Assembly (NCBI RefSeq): GCF_902833055.1
Contig: NZ_CADFEJ010000020.1
Span: 33,344 to 97,343, forward strand
Source: Burkholderia territorii
Lineage (GTDB): Bacteria; Pseudomonadota; Gammaproteobacteria; Burkholderiales; Burkholderiaceae
Length of the DNA stretch: 64,000 bases
Direction of reading: 5' to 3'
The notes under the pieces were generated by a model that was not told the origin of the DNA, did no database searches, and worked only from the letters and a program-made list of their open reading frames with translations. Positions within the stretch are counted from its first letter, which is position 1, and each line of letters begins with the position of its first letter. Shown one piece after another: positions 53,507 to 62,679 of this stretch. Both the position numbers and the translations under genes were made by a program.

Positions 53507-54040
53507 ATGCAACCGCAACTGCCGATCAACGTCGATCCCGATACCGGCGTCTGGACTACCGACGCGCTGCCGATGCTGTACGTGCCGCGCCACTTCTTCA
53601 CGAACAACCACGTCGCCGTCGAGGAAGCGCTCGGCGTCGAGGCATACGCCGAGATCCTCTACAAGGCCGGCTACAAGTCCGCTTACCACTGGTGCGACAA
53701 GGAAGCGAAGCTGCACGGGCTGACCGGCATGGCCGTGTTCGAGCACTACCTGAAGCGTCTGTCGCAACGCGGCTGGGGCCTGTTCTCCATCATCGAAGCC
53801 GATCCGGCCAGCGCGCGCGCGAAGATCGAGCTGCGCCACTCGTCGTTCGTGCTCCAGCAGCCGGGCAAGGAAGGCAAGCTCTGCTACATGTTCGCGGGCT
53901 GGTTCGCCGGCGCGATGGACTGGGTCAACGACACGACGCCGGAAGGCAAGGGCGCGCCGCGCGCGCATTCGAAGGAAGTGCAGTGTGCGGCCGAGCATCA
54001 CGACCACTGCGTCTTCGAAGTGTCGCCGATCGCGCACTGA
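53507..54040 (+). CDS. DUF5943 protein with V4R-like domain
   Basis: A 177-residue cytoplasmic protein matching the conserved gene between the dipeptidase and dgcA in pseudomonads (PA5397 type). The pattern FFTNNHVAVEEALGVEAYAE ... AKIELRHSSFV ... CYMFAGWFAGAMDWV ... QCAAEHHDHCVFEVSP resembles the 4-vinyl reductase (V4R) small-molecule-binding fold, including the closing C-x-A-x(5)-C-x-F. The ATG at 53507 has a CACGGAGTC ribosome-binding site. Cotranscribed with dgcA. A ligand-sensing or chaperone role is plausible; the function is not known to me. Confidence 0.8.
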   Translation: MQPQLPINVDPDTGVWTTDALPMLYVPRHFFTNNHVAVEEALGVEAYAEILYKAGYKSAYHWCDKEAKLHGLTGMAVFEHYLKRLSQRGWGLFSIIEADPASARAKIELRHSSFVLQQPGKEGKLCYMFAGWFAGAMDWVNDTTPEGKGAPRAHSKEVQCAAEHHDHCVFEVSPIAH

Positions 54041-54114
54041 TGCACTGACGTCAACACACAGCAATACGACAACACCCGCAACACGAGACATTCGAACGCC
54101 AGAGGTCGCCTGCG

Positions 54115-56178
54115 ATGCGTTATCCCCACCTGTTCAAACCCATGCAGCTGAACCAGCTGACGCTGCGCAACCGGATCGTCAGCACCGCGCACGCGGAGGT
54201 GTATGCCGAGCCGGGCGGCCTGCCGGGCGACCGCTACATCCGCTATTACGAAGAGAAGGCGAAGGGTGGCGTCGGCCTCGCGATCTGCGGCGGCTCGAGC
54301 CCGGTGTCGATCGACAGCCCGCAGGGCTGGTGGAAGTCGGTGAACCTGTCGAACGACAAGATCATCGACCCGCTCACGCGCCTGGCCGACACGATGCACA
54401 AGCACGGCGCGAAGATCATGATCCAGGCGACGCACATGGGCCGCCGCTCGTCGTTCCACGGCGAGCACTGGCCGCATCTGATGTCGCCGTCGGGCGTGCG
54501 CGAGCCGGTGCACCGCGGTAACGCGAAGATCATCGAGATCGAGGAAATCCGCCGCATCATCGGCGACTTCGCGGCGGCCGCGAAGCGCGTGAAGGCGGCC
54601 GGCATGGACGGCATCGAAATCTCGGCCGCGCACCAGCACCTGATCGACCAGTTCTGGAGCAAGCGTTCGAACCATCGCACCGACGAATGGGGCGGCAGCC
54701 TCGAGAACCGTCTGCGCTTCGGCATCGAGGTGCTGACGGCCGTGCGCGAAGCGGTCGGCAAGGACTTCTGCGTCGGCCTGCGGATGTGCGGCGACGAATT
54801 CCACGAGGACGGCCTCGATCACGAGGCGCTGAAGGAGATCGCGCAGGCGATGTCGGAGACGGGCCTGATCGACTACCTGAGCGTGGTCGGCTCGGGCGGC
54901 GACACGCACAACACGATCGCCAACTGCATGCCGCCGATGGCGCTGCCGCCGGAGCCGTTCGTGCACCTCGCGGCCGGCATCAAGTCGGTCGTGAAGATCC
55001 CGGTGATGCACGCGCAGAGCATCCGCGATGCGGGCCAGGCCGAGCGCCTGCTCGCGAACGGCATGATCGACCTGGTCGGCATGACGCGCGCGCAGATCGC
55101 CGATCCGCACATGGTGATCAAGATCCGCGATGGCCGCGAAGACGAAATCAAGCAGTGCGTCGGCGCGAACTACTGCATCGACCGCCAGTACAACGGCCTC
55201 GACGTGCTGTGCATCCAGAACGCCGCGACGTCGCGCGAAGCGACGATGCCGCACATCATCGAGAAGTCGCGCGGCCCGAAGCGCAAGGTGGTGGTGGTCG
55301 GCGCGGGCCCCGCGGGGCTCGAGGCCGCACGCGTCGCGAAGCTGCGCGGCCACGACGTGGTGCTGTTCGAGAAGAACCCCGAAGTGGGCGGCCAGGTCAT
55401 GATCGCCGCGAAAGCGCCGCAGCGCGAGCAGATGTCGGGGATCATCCGCTGGTTCGACATGGAAACGAAGCGCCTGGGCGTCGACCGGCGCCTGGGCGTC
55501 GCCGCCGACGAGAAGATGATCATGGCCGAGAAGCCGGACATCGTCGTGCTCGCCACGGGCGGTTCGAGCTTCACGTGGCAGGTGCCGGCGTGGGGCGTCG
55601 CCGAAGGGCTCGCGGTCAGCTCGTGGGACATCCTGACCGGCAAGGTCGAACCGAAGCAGAACGTGCTGCTGTTCGACGGCGTGAGCACGCACGCGGGCGC
55701 CGGCGTGGCCGACTTCATGGCGAGCCGCGGCTCGAAGGTCGAGGTGGTGACGCCCGACGTGAAGGTGGCCGACGATTGCGGCGGCACGACGTTCCCGATC
55801 TTCTATCGGCGCCTGTATGCGCTCGGCGTGATCCAGACGCCGAACACCATGCTCGATCGCGTGTACGAAGAAGACGGCAAGAAGATCGCCGTGCTGCGCA
55901 ACGAGTACACCGAGGAACTGGAGGAACGCGCGGTCGACCAGGTGGTGATCGAGAACGGTTCGTCGCCGAATGACGAACTGTACTGGAAGCTCAAGCCGGA
56001 GTCGGTGAACCGCGGCCAGATCGATCCGCACACGCTGTTCGCGGCCGAGCCGCAGCCGTGCCTGTCGGAAGAGCTGGGCAACGGCCGCTTCCTGCTGTTC
56101 CGTGTCGGCGACTGCATCTCGATGCACAACGTCCACGGTGCGATCTACGACTCGCTGCGTCTCGTCAAGGATTTCTAA
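54115..56178 (+). CDS. dgcA: Dimethylglycine demethylation protein A (NADH:flavin oxidoreductase family)
   Basis: A 687-residue trimethylamine-dehydrogenase-like flavoprotein. An N-terminal FMN TIM barrel (LFKPMQLNQLTLRNRIV, HMGRRSSFHG, DQFWSKRSNHRTDEWGGSLENR) is followed by an FAD/NAD half (VVVVGAGPAGLEAARVA, about 393). With DgcB and ETF it demethylates dimethylglycine to sarcosine. The Fe-S segment at 348-366 has Cys348, Ala351, Cys354 and Cys366, whereas trimethylamine dehydrogenase has four cysteines; one ligand is therefore replaced by alanine. Followed by dgcB after 2 bp. Confidence 0.94.
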   Translation: MRYPHLFKPMQLNQLTLRNRIVSTAHAEVYAEPGGLPGDRYIRYYEEKAKGGVGLAICGGSSPVSIDSPQGWWKSVNLSNDKIIDPLTRLADTMHKHGAKIMIQATHMGRRSSFHGEHWPHLMSPSGVREPVHRGNAKIIEIEEIRRIIGDFAAAAKRVKAAGMDGIEISAAHQHLIDQFWSKRSNHRTDEWGGSLENRLRFGIEVLTAVREAVGKDFCVGLRMCGDEFHEDGLDHEALKEIAQAMSETGLIDYLSVVGSGGDTHNTIANCMPPMALPPEPFVHLAAGIKSVVKIPVMHAQSIRDAGQAERLLANGMIDLVGMTRAQIADPHMVIKIRDGREDEIKQCVGANYCIDRQYNGLDVLCIQNAATSREATMPHIIEKSRGPKRKVVVVGAGPAGLEAARVAKLRGHDVVLFEKNPEVGGQVMIAAKAPQREQMSGIIRWFDMETKRLGVDRRLGVAADEKMIMAEKPDIVVLATGGSSFTWQVPAWGVAEGLAVSSWDILTGKVEPKQNVLLFDGVSTHAGAGVADFMASRGSKVEVVTPDVKVADDCGGTTFPIFYRRLYALGVIQTPNTMLDRVYEEDGKKIAVLRNEYTEELEERAVDQVVIENGSSPNDELYWKLKPESVNRGQIDPHTLFAAEPQPCLSEELGNGRFLLFRVGDCISMHNVHGAIYDSLRLVKDF

Positions 56179-56180
56179 AG

Positions 56181-58106
56181 ATGAATCCGGCTTTCCTCAT
56201 TACCGCACTGCTGTGGCTGTCGGTGGCGGGGCTCGCGTTCGCGGTCGCGAAGCGCTCGTCCTACTGGCGTCTCGGGCGCGCGACGGCGCCCGGCTCGTTC
56301 GGCGTCGCGAACCTGTTCGCGATCCCGAAGCGCTACTTCGTCGACCTGCACCACGTGGTCGCCCGCGATCCGTACATCGCGAAGACCCACGTCGCGACCG
56401 CCGGCGGCGCGATCGCCGCGCTCGCGCTGGTGTTCGTCAACTACGGGCTGGCGATCTACTCGCCGTGGCTCGACAAGCTGATCTTCCTCGCGGCGCTCGC
56501 GATGCTCGTCGGCGTCGTGTTCGTCTGGCGTCGCCGCGCGGCGAAGGACGTGCCCGCCCGCCTGTCGCGCGGCCCGTGGAATGCGCTGCCGTGGCTGCTC
56601 GGCTCGTTCGCGCTCGGCCTCGTGCTGTTCATGGTCGTGCCGGCCGGCGCGATGTCGGGCGCGTTCGCGGTGCTCTGCGCGCTGCTGATCGGCGCCGGTG
56701 CTTTCACGATGACCATCGGCGCCGCGAAAGGCGGCCCGATGAAGCATGCGATCGCCGGCCTGCTGCACCTCGCATTCCACCCGCGCCAGGAACGTTTCGC
56801 GGCCACCCGCGAATCGTTCACGGGCAACGGCACGGCCACGCCGCCGACCGCGCTGAAGCTGCCGGACATCGAGCACGACGAGTATGGCGTCGCGAAGCCG
56901 GTCGAGTTCCGCTGGAACCAGCTGCTGAGCTTCGACGCGTGCGTGCAGTGCGGCAAGTGCGAAGCCGCGTGCCCCGCGTTCGCGTCGGGCCAGCCGCTGA
57001 ATCCGAAGAAACTGATCCAGGATCTCGTCGTCGGGATGGCGGGCGGCACCGATGCCGCATACGCCGGCAGCCCGACGCCCGGTATCGCGGTCGGCCAGCA
57101 TCGCGGCGAGCCGAACGGCCCGATCGTGTCCGGCCTGATCGAGGAAGAAACGCTCTGGTCGTGCACGACCTGCCGTGCCTGCGTGCAGGAGTGCCCGATG
57201 CTGATCGAGCACGTCGACGCGATCGTCGACATGCGCCGCAACCGCACGCTGGTGCACGGCACGGTGCCGGGCAAGGGCCAGGAAGTGCTCGCGAACCTGC
57301 GCGAGACCGGCACGATGGGCGGCTACGACACGGCCGCACGTTACGACTGGTCGGTCGACCTGAACGCACCCGTCGCGCAACCCGGCAAGCCGGTCGATGT
57401 GCTGTTCGTCGCGGGTGAAGGCGCGTTCGACATGCGTTATCAGCGCACGCTGCGCGCATTCGTGAAAGTGCTGAACAAGGCGGGCGTCGACTACGCGGTG
57501 CTCGGCGGGACCGAGACCGACACCGGCGACGTCGCGCGCCGCCTCGGCGACGAAGCGACGTTCCAGCAGATGGCGAAGCGCCTGATCGGCACGCTCGGCT
57601 CGCTGTCGTACAAGCAGATCGTGACGGCCGATCCGCACGTGATGCACAGCTTGCGCAACGAATACCGCGCGCTCGGGCTGCGCGTGACGGTCAAGCATCA
57701 CACGACCTATCTCGCGGAGCTGGCCGACAGCGGCAAGATCGCGCCGAAGGCCGTCGAGGCGCTGCGCGAGAAGCGCACCACGTATCACGACCCGTGCTAC
57801 CTCGGCCGCTACAACGGCGAGACGGAGTCGCCCCGCAAGCTGCTGAAGAGCATCGGCATCCAGGTCGTCGAGATGGAGCGCAACGGCATGCGCGGCCGCT
57901 GCTGCGGCGGTGGCGGCGGTGCGCCGCTGACCGACATCCCGGGCAAGCAGCGTATTCCCGACATCCGCATCGCCGACGCGCGCGCCATCGGCGCGGAGGT
58001 GGTTGCGGTCGGATGCCCGAACTGCACGGCGATGCTCGAAGGTGTCGTGGGCCCGCGCCCCGACGTGCTCGACGTGGCCGAACTCGTTGCCGCCTCGCTG
58101 GAGTGA
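56181..58106 (+). CDS. dgcB: Dimethylglycine demethylation protein B (membrane Fe-S oxidoreductase)
   Basis: A 641-residue protein. About five N-terminal TM segments (residues 1-190) are followed by two [4Fe-4S] motifs (CVQCGKCEAACP near 254; CTTCRACVQECP near 330) and two CCG-type cysteine-rich domains (YHDPCYLGRYNG, GRCCGGGGG, VGCPNCTAML). It passes electrons from DgcA and ETF to the quinone pool. The ATG at 56181 directly follows the dgcA stop. Heterodisulphide-reductase-like fold. Confidence 0.94.
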   Translation: MNPAFLITALLWLSVAGLAFAVAKRSSYWRLGRATAPGSFGVANLFAIPKRYFVDLHHVVARDPYIAKTHVATAGGAIAALALVFVNYGLAIYSPWLDKLIFLAALAMLVGVVFVWRRRAAKDVPARLSRGPWNALPWLLGSFALGLVLFMVVPAGAMSGAFAVLCALLIGAGAFTMTIGAAKGGPMKHAIAGLLHLAFHPRQERFAATRESFTGNGTATPPTALKLPDIEHDEYGVAKPVEFRWNQLLSFDACVQCGKCEAACPAFASGQPLNPKKLIQDLVVGMAGGTDAAYAGSPTPGIAVGQHRGEPNGPIVSGLIEEETLWSCTTCRACVQECPMLIEHVDAIVDMRRNRTLVHGTVPGKGQEVLANLRETGTMGGYDTAARYDWSVDLNAPVAQPGKPVDVLFVAGEGAFDMRYQRTLRAFVKVLNKAGVDYAVLGGTETDTGDVARRLGDEATFQQMAKRLIGTLGSLSYKQIVTADPHVMHSLRNEYRALGLRVTVKHHTTYLAELADSGKIAPKAVEALREKRTTYHDPCYLGRYNGETESPRKLLKSIGIQVVEMERNGMRGRCCGGGGGAPLTDIPGKQRIPDIRIADARAIGAEVVAVGCPNCTAMLEGVVGPRPDVLDVAELVAASLE

Positions 58107-58110
58107 ATCG

Positions 58111-59280
58111 ATGAACACGATCAAACGAATCGATCCGCGCCGGCCGTTCATCATCACGGCCGCCGGCCTGAAGCGCATCACGCTCGGCGAGGAAGGCAGC
58201 GCCGACGCGAGCGCCGCGCAATGGTCCGCGCACGGCCATGGCGCCGTGGCCGCGAAGCCGCGCCGCGCGGTGCAGGACCCGAAGCACGTGATGCTGGTGG
58301 TGGCGCACACCGAACGCGGCGCGCTCGACGACCATGCGCGGCAGGCGATCGCCGCGGCCGCGGTGCTCGCCGACGCGCAGACGGAAGTCGCGCTGCTGGC
58401 GTTCGGCGAACTGAAGGATGACGCCGCGGCGCTCGGCGTGGACAAGCTGATCGAGCTGGCCGATTTCGACCGTCGCGCCTTTGCGCCCGAAAGCGAATTG
58501 CAAGCATTGCAGGCATGCGCCGCGGCGCTCGCGCCGAAGCACGTGTTCGTGCCCGACAACGCGACCGGCGACGGCGACCTCGGCCGGCGTTACGCGGCGG
58601 CGGCCGGCGCAAGCGTCGCGACCCACGTGGTCGAGATCGACGCGAAGCACGTCGGCGCGTATGCGCAGGCCGGCCGTGCGTTCGCGACGCGCGGATTGCC
58701 CGACGTGATTCTGCTCGCGCAGAACGCGGTCGAAGCGAAGCTGCCGTTCGTCGGCGCCGGCGAGCGTCTGGGCGCCGACTTCATCCGCCCGGCCGGCGAC
58801 GCGTCGCAGCCGTATCGCGATCTCGGTCTCGAGGAAATCGACGCGGCACAGGTCGCGCTGGAGGAAGCCGACTTCATCGTGTCGGCCGGCAACGGCGTGT
58901 CCGACATCGCCGCGTTCGAGCGGCTTGCCGGTGCGTTCGGCGCGGCGATCGGCGCGAGCCGTGTCGCCGTCGACAACGGTCACTTCACGCGCGACAAGCA
59001 GGTCGGCGCGACCGGCAAGACGGTCGAGGCCAGCGTGTACATCGCGTTCGGCATCTCGGGCGCGGTGCAGCACTTGCAGGGGATCAAGGACTGCCGTCAC
59101 GTGATCGCGGTCAACCTCGACGGCAGCGCGCCGATCGCGAAGCGCGCGAACCTGACGGTGGTCGGCGATGCGCAGGCGACGATCGCCGCGCTGATCGAAC
59201 AGGTGCAGGCCGCCCGCGCGTCGCGCGGACAATCGCCGACCGCCGTCGGCGCCCGTGAATCCGAAGGAGTCGCAGCATGA
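58111..59280 (+). CDS. etfA: Electron-transfer flavoprotein, alpha subunit
   Basis: ETF alpha-type protein (389 residues) with the C-terminal FAD-binding block GATGKTVEASVYIAFGISGAVQH (about 300-322) and VNLDGSAPIAKRAN. The N-terminal 70 residues are a non-conserved extension seen in the dgc-associated ETFs. It takes electrons from dimethylglycine demethylation. The ATG at 58111 lies 4 nt after dgcB, and the stop overlaps etfB by 4 nt (ATGA). Confidence 0.92.
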   Translation: MNTIKRIDPRRPFIITAAGLKRITLGEEGSADASAAQWSAHGHGAVAAKPRRAVQDPKHVMLVVAHTERGALDDHARQAIAAAAVLADAQTEVALLAFGELKDDAAALGVDKLIELADFDRRAFAPESELQALQACAAALAPKHVFVPDNATGDGDLGRRYAAAAGASVATHVVEIDAKHVGAYAQAGRAFATRGLPDVILLAQNAVEAKLPFVGAGERLGADFIRPAGDASQPYRDLGLEEIDAAQVALEEADFIVSAGNGVSDIAAFERLAGAFGAAIGASRVAVDNGHFTRDKQVGATGKTVEASVYIAFGISGAVQHLQGIKDCRHVIAVNLDGSAPIAKRANLTVVGDAQATIAALIEQVQAARASRGQSPTAVGARESEGVAA

Positions 59281-60062
59281 ACGCCCCCCGCCAGTTGCAA
59301 CGCATCGCGGTGCTCGTCTCCGTGGGCCGGCACCCGGTCAGCGGCACCGCGCGCTACAGCCGCAACGATGCGGCCGCGCTCGAGGTGGGCCGCCAGCTCG
59401 CGGAGCGGCATCGCGCGCAGCTCGACGTGCTCCATGCAGGCGATCCCGCCAATGAAGCGCTTGCTGAATACCTTGCGCTCGGCGCGCGGCAGGTCGAGGT
59501 GCTGGCCTGCCATGACGGCGACGATGCCGCGCACGCGCTCGCTGCGCGCGTCGAAGGCTACGACCTGGTGCTGACCGGCACCCGCGCCGAAGGCGCGTAC
59601 GACACCGGAATGCTGCCGTATCGCGTCGCCGCCAATCTCGGCTATCCGCTCGTCGGCTCGGCTGTCGACGTGTCGGTCGACGGCGGCCGCGCGGCGGTCC
59701 GGCAATTCTTGCCGAAAGGGTTGCGGCGGCGGGTCGACGCGGCGTTGCCTGCCGTCGTCGCCGTGCATCCGCTCGCCAACGTGGCGCCGCGCTACGCGTA
59801 TGCGCGGCTGCGGGCCGGCACGATCCGCCCGGCGCTGACGTCGACCGGCCCGGATGCCGATGCCGCCGCATGGAAGGTCGGTCCGATCGAGCGTAAACCC
59901 GTAAAGCTGGTCGCGGCCGAGAAGCGCTCCGGGCATGCCCGGATGCTGTCGGCGACGACGACCGAAAGCCGTGGCGGCAACGTCGTAAATGAAGGGAGTT
60001 CAGTCGAAAAAGCACAAGTGATCCTCGCGTATTTGCGCGAGCATCAGCTCATCGACTACTGA
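59277..60062 (+). CDS. etfB: Electron-transfer flavoprotein, beta subunit
   Basis: ETF beta-like subunit of 261 residues, translationally coupled to etfA. Nucleotide-binding features are SVGRHPVSGTARYSRNDAAALEVG and VLTGTRAEGAYDTGMLPYRVA. It is more divergent than housekeeping EtfB, as expected for the dgc-linked form. The C-terminus (AQVILAYLREHQLIDY) is conserved in this context. It pairs with EtfA as electron carrier. Confidence 0.9.
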   Translation: MNAPRQLQRIAVLVSVGRHPVSGTARYSRNDAAALEVGRQLAERHRAQLDVLHAGDPANEALAEYLALGARQVEVLACHDGDDAAHALAARVEGYDLVLTGTRAEGAYDTGMLPYRVAANLGYPLVGSAVDVSVDGGRAAVRQFLPKGLRRRVDAALPAVVAVHPLANVAPRYAYARLRAGTIRPALTSTGPDADAAAWKVGPIERKPVKLVAAEKRSGHARMLSATTTESRGGNVVNEGSSVEKAQVILAYLREHQLIDY

Positions 60063-60114
60063 TTTTGATGCCTGTCGGCAACCACACTGGAACGCAAGGA
60101 ATCCGGAGCAAACG

Positions 60115-61356
60115 ATGAAAGTATCGGCAGACATTCGCGCACTGATCGAACGACGCAAGGAAGGTTACAGCCTCGAGGCGCCGTTCTACACGAGCGAGGA
60201 AATCTTCGCCCTCGACATGGAGGCGATTTTCCGCCAGCACTGGATCCAGGTCGCGGTCGAACCGGACATTCCCGAGCCGGGCGACTACGTGACCGTGGAG
60301 CTCGGCAGCGACTCGATCCTGATCGTGCGCGACGACGACATGGAAATCCGCGCGTTCCACAACGTGTGCCGCCACCGCGGCGCGCGCCTGTGCAACGAGG
60401 ACAAGGGCTCGGTCGGCAACATCGTGTGCCCGTACCACAGCTGGACCTACAACCTGACGGGCCAGCTGATGTTCGCCGAGCACATGGGCGAGAAGTTCGA
60501 CCGCTGCAAGCACAGCCTGAAGTCGGTGCACGTGCAGAATCTGGCGGGGCTGATCTTCGTTTGCCTCGCCGAGGAGCCGCCGGCCGATTTCGCGCAGCTG
60601 CGCGCGCAGATGGAGCCGTATCTGCTGCCGCACGATCTGCCGAACACGAAGATCGCCGCGCAGATCGACATCATCGAGGAAGGCAACTGGAAGCTCACGA
60701 TGGAGAACAACCGCGAGTGCTATCACTGCGTCGCGAACCATCCGGAGCTGACGATCTCGCTGTACGAATACGGCTTCGGCTACCAGCGCTCCGACGCGAA
60801 CGCCGAAGGCATGGACGCGTTCGCTGAAACCTGCGTGCGCCGTGGCAAGGAATGGGCCGAAATGGGCCTGCCGTCCGCCGAAATCGAAAAGTTGCTCGAC
60901 GTGACCGGCTTCCGCACGCAGCGCCTGCCGCTGGACCGCAGCGGCGAATCGCAGACGCTCGACGCGAAGGTCGCATCGAAGAAGCTGCTCGGCAAGTTCG
61001 ACCAGGCCGATCTCGGCGGCTTGTCGTTCTGGACGCAGCCGAACTCGTGGCACCACTTCATGAGCGATCACATCGTGACGTTCTCGGTGATTCCGCTGTC
61101 GGCCGGCAAGACGCTCGTGCGCACCAAGTGGCTCGTGCACAAGGATGCGAAGGAAGGCATCGACTACGACGTGAAGAACCTGACGGCCGTGTGGAACGCG
61201 ACCAACGACCAGGATCGCGCACTCGTCGAATTCTCGCAACGCGGCGCAACCAGCAGCGCGTACGAGCCGGGCCCGTATTCGCCGTACACGGAAGGTCTCG
61301 TCGAAAAATTCTCGGCCTGGTACATCGGCCGGCTCGCCGAAAAAACCGGCGCGTAG
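60115..61356 (+). CDS. gbcA: Glycine betaine monooxygenase, Rieske oxygenase subunit
   Basis: Rieske non-heme iron oxygenase (413 residues) that demethylates glycine betaine to dimethylglycine. Rieske ligands are Cys85/His87 (CRH) and Cys105/His108 (CPYH). The mononuclear-iron segment ENNRECYHCVANHPEL (about 198-213) carries the two histidines. It is closest in pattern to the GbcA/stachydrine-demethylase group. Separated from gbcB by 30 bp; CGGAG precedes the ATG. Confidence 0.96.
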   Translation: MKVSADIRALIERRKEGYSLEAPFYTSEEIFALDMEAIFRQHWIQVAVEPDIPEPGDYVTVELGSDSILIVRDDDMEIRAFHNVCRHRGARLCNEDKGSVGNIVCPYHSWTYNLTGQLMFAEHMGEKFDRCKHSLKSVHVQNLAGLIFVCLAEEPPADFAQLRAQMEPYLLPHDLPNTKIAAQIDIIEEGNWKLTMENNRECYHCVANHPELTISLYEYGFGYQRSDANAEGMDAFAETCVRRGKEWAEMGLPSAEIEKLLDVTGFRTQRLPLDRSGESQTLDAKVASKKLLGKFDQADLGGLSFWTQPNSWHHFMSDHIVTFSVIPLSAGKTLVRTKWLVHKDAKEGIDYDVKNLTAVWNATNDQDRALVEFSQRGATSSAYEPGPYSPYTEGLVEKFSAWYIGRLAEKTGA

Positions 61357-61386
61357 TAGTCAGCGGAACAGCAAGCGGAGTCACAC

Positions 61387-62535
61387 ATGATGCGAGATGC
61401 GGCCAATTTCGAGCCGGCGGACAGCCGGGTTACGCACCCGGCGTTCTGGAGCGCGCTCCCCGAGCGCTGGACGAGCGACGTCGAGGAAACGCTGGTGTGC
61501 TGCCACGTGCGGCAGGAAACCCACGACGTGAAGAGCTTCTTCTTCCGTTCGCCGCAGGGCCGCGCGTTCTCGTTCGAGCCCGGGCAGTTCATCACGCTCG
61601 AGCTCGACATCGACGGCGAGACGATCAACCGGTGCTACACGATCTCGTCGTCGCCGGCGCGGCCGCACACGATCTCGATCACGGTCAAGCGCGTGCCGGG
61701 CGGCAAGGTGTCGAACTGGCTGCACGACAACCTGCAGCCGGGCGCATCCATCCGCGTGCTCGGCCCGGCCGGCGAATTCACGTGCGCGCGGCATCCGGCA
61801 CGCAAGTACCTGTTCCTGTCGGCCGGCTCGGGCGTCACGCCGCTGATGTCGATGAGCCGCGCACATCATGATCTCGCCGAGGATCGCGACATCGTGTTCG
61901 TGCACAGCGCACGCACGCCGGACGACATCATCTTCGCGCGCGAACTCGATCTGATCGCCTCGAACCATACGAACTTCCGCACGTCGTTCGTCGTCGAGCG
62001 CGTCGGTGCGCGCACCAACTGGCCGGGCGTCACGGGCTTCCTGACGCTGCCGCTGCTGAAGCTGATCGCGCCGGACTTCATGGAGCGCGAGATCTTCACG
62101 TGCGGCCCCGCGCCGTACATGAAAGCCGTGCGCGACCTGCTCGACGAAGCCGGCTTCGATCGCAAGCAGTATCACGAGGAAAGCTTCTCGTTCGAAACGC
62201 TCGCGCAGACCGCAAGCGACGACGTGCTCGGCGAACTCGTGCCTGCCGCCGACGGCGACGATGTCGCGACGAAGCAATTCACGGTGAGCTTCGCGAAGAG
62301 CAACCGCGAGATTTCGTGCGGCTCGGCGCAGCACGTGCTCGATGCGGCGCGCCAGTCGGGCGTGCGGCTGCCGGCATCGTGCACGCAGGGCATGTGCGGC
62401 ACCTGCAAGGTGAAGCTCGTGTCGGGCCAGGTCGAGATGAAGCACAACGGCGGGATCCGCCAGCGCGAGATCGATCAGGGAATGGTGCTGCTGTGCTGCA
62501 GCAAGCCGCTGTCGGACCTCGTGATCGACAAGTAG
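61387..62535 (+). CDS. gbcB: Glycine betaine monooxygenase, reductase subunit
   Basis: Ferredoxin-NAD(P)H reductase (382 residues) delivering electrons to GbcA. FAD motif RCYTISSSP (about 80), NAD-binding region FLSAGSGVTPLMSM and FTCGPAPYMKAV, and C-terminal plant-type [2Fe-2S] ferredoxin CTQGMCGTCKV with a fourth Cys in LLCCSKP. The first of two adjacent ATGs (61387) is chosen after GCGGAGTC. Confidence 0.95.
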   Translation: MMRDAANFEPADSRVTHPAFWSALPERWTSDVEETLVCCHVRQETHDVKSFFFRSPQGRAFSFEPGQFITLELDIDGETINRCYTISSSPARPHTISITVKRVPGGKVSNWLHDNLQPGASIRVLGPAGEFTCARHPARKYLFLSAGSGVTPLMSMSRAHHDLAEDRDIVFVHSARTPDDIIFARELDLIASNHTNFRTSFVVERVGARTNWPGVTGFLTLPLLKLIAPDFMEREIFTCGPAPYMKAVRDLLDEAGFDRKQYHEESFSFETLAQTASDDVLGELVPAADGDDVATKQFTVSFAKSNREISCGSAQHVLDAARQSGVRLPASCTQGMCGTCKVKLVSGQVEMKHNGGIRQREIDQGMVLLCCSKPLSDLVIDK

Positions 62536-62679
62536 TCAAGACGAGCCATCGCCGGTCCGGGTGCGACGCATCGCGTCGCCTTCGGACAAGCATCCGTCGG
62601 AAAACAACGATACCGCGGAATTGTGGTTGAAGAACCTAGAGAGACAACGCGCACGGTGCGCATTCCAAGGAGATCGACC

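Noticed and set aside
53998..58559. Very long minus-strand frames over dgcA and dgcB
   Set aside because: Antisense shadows of genes confirmed by motifs and synteny.
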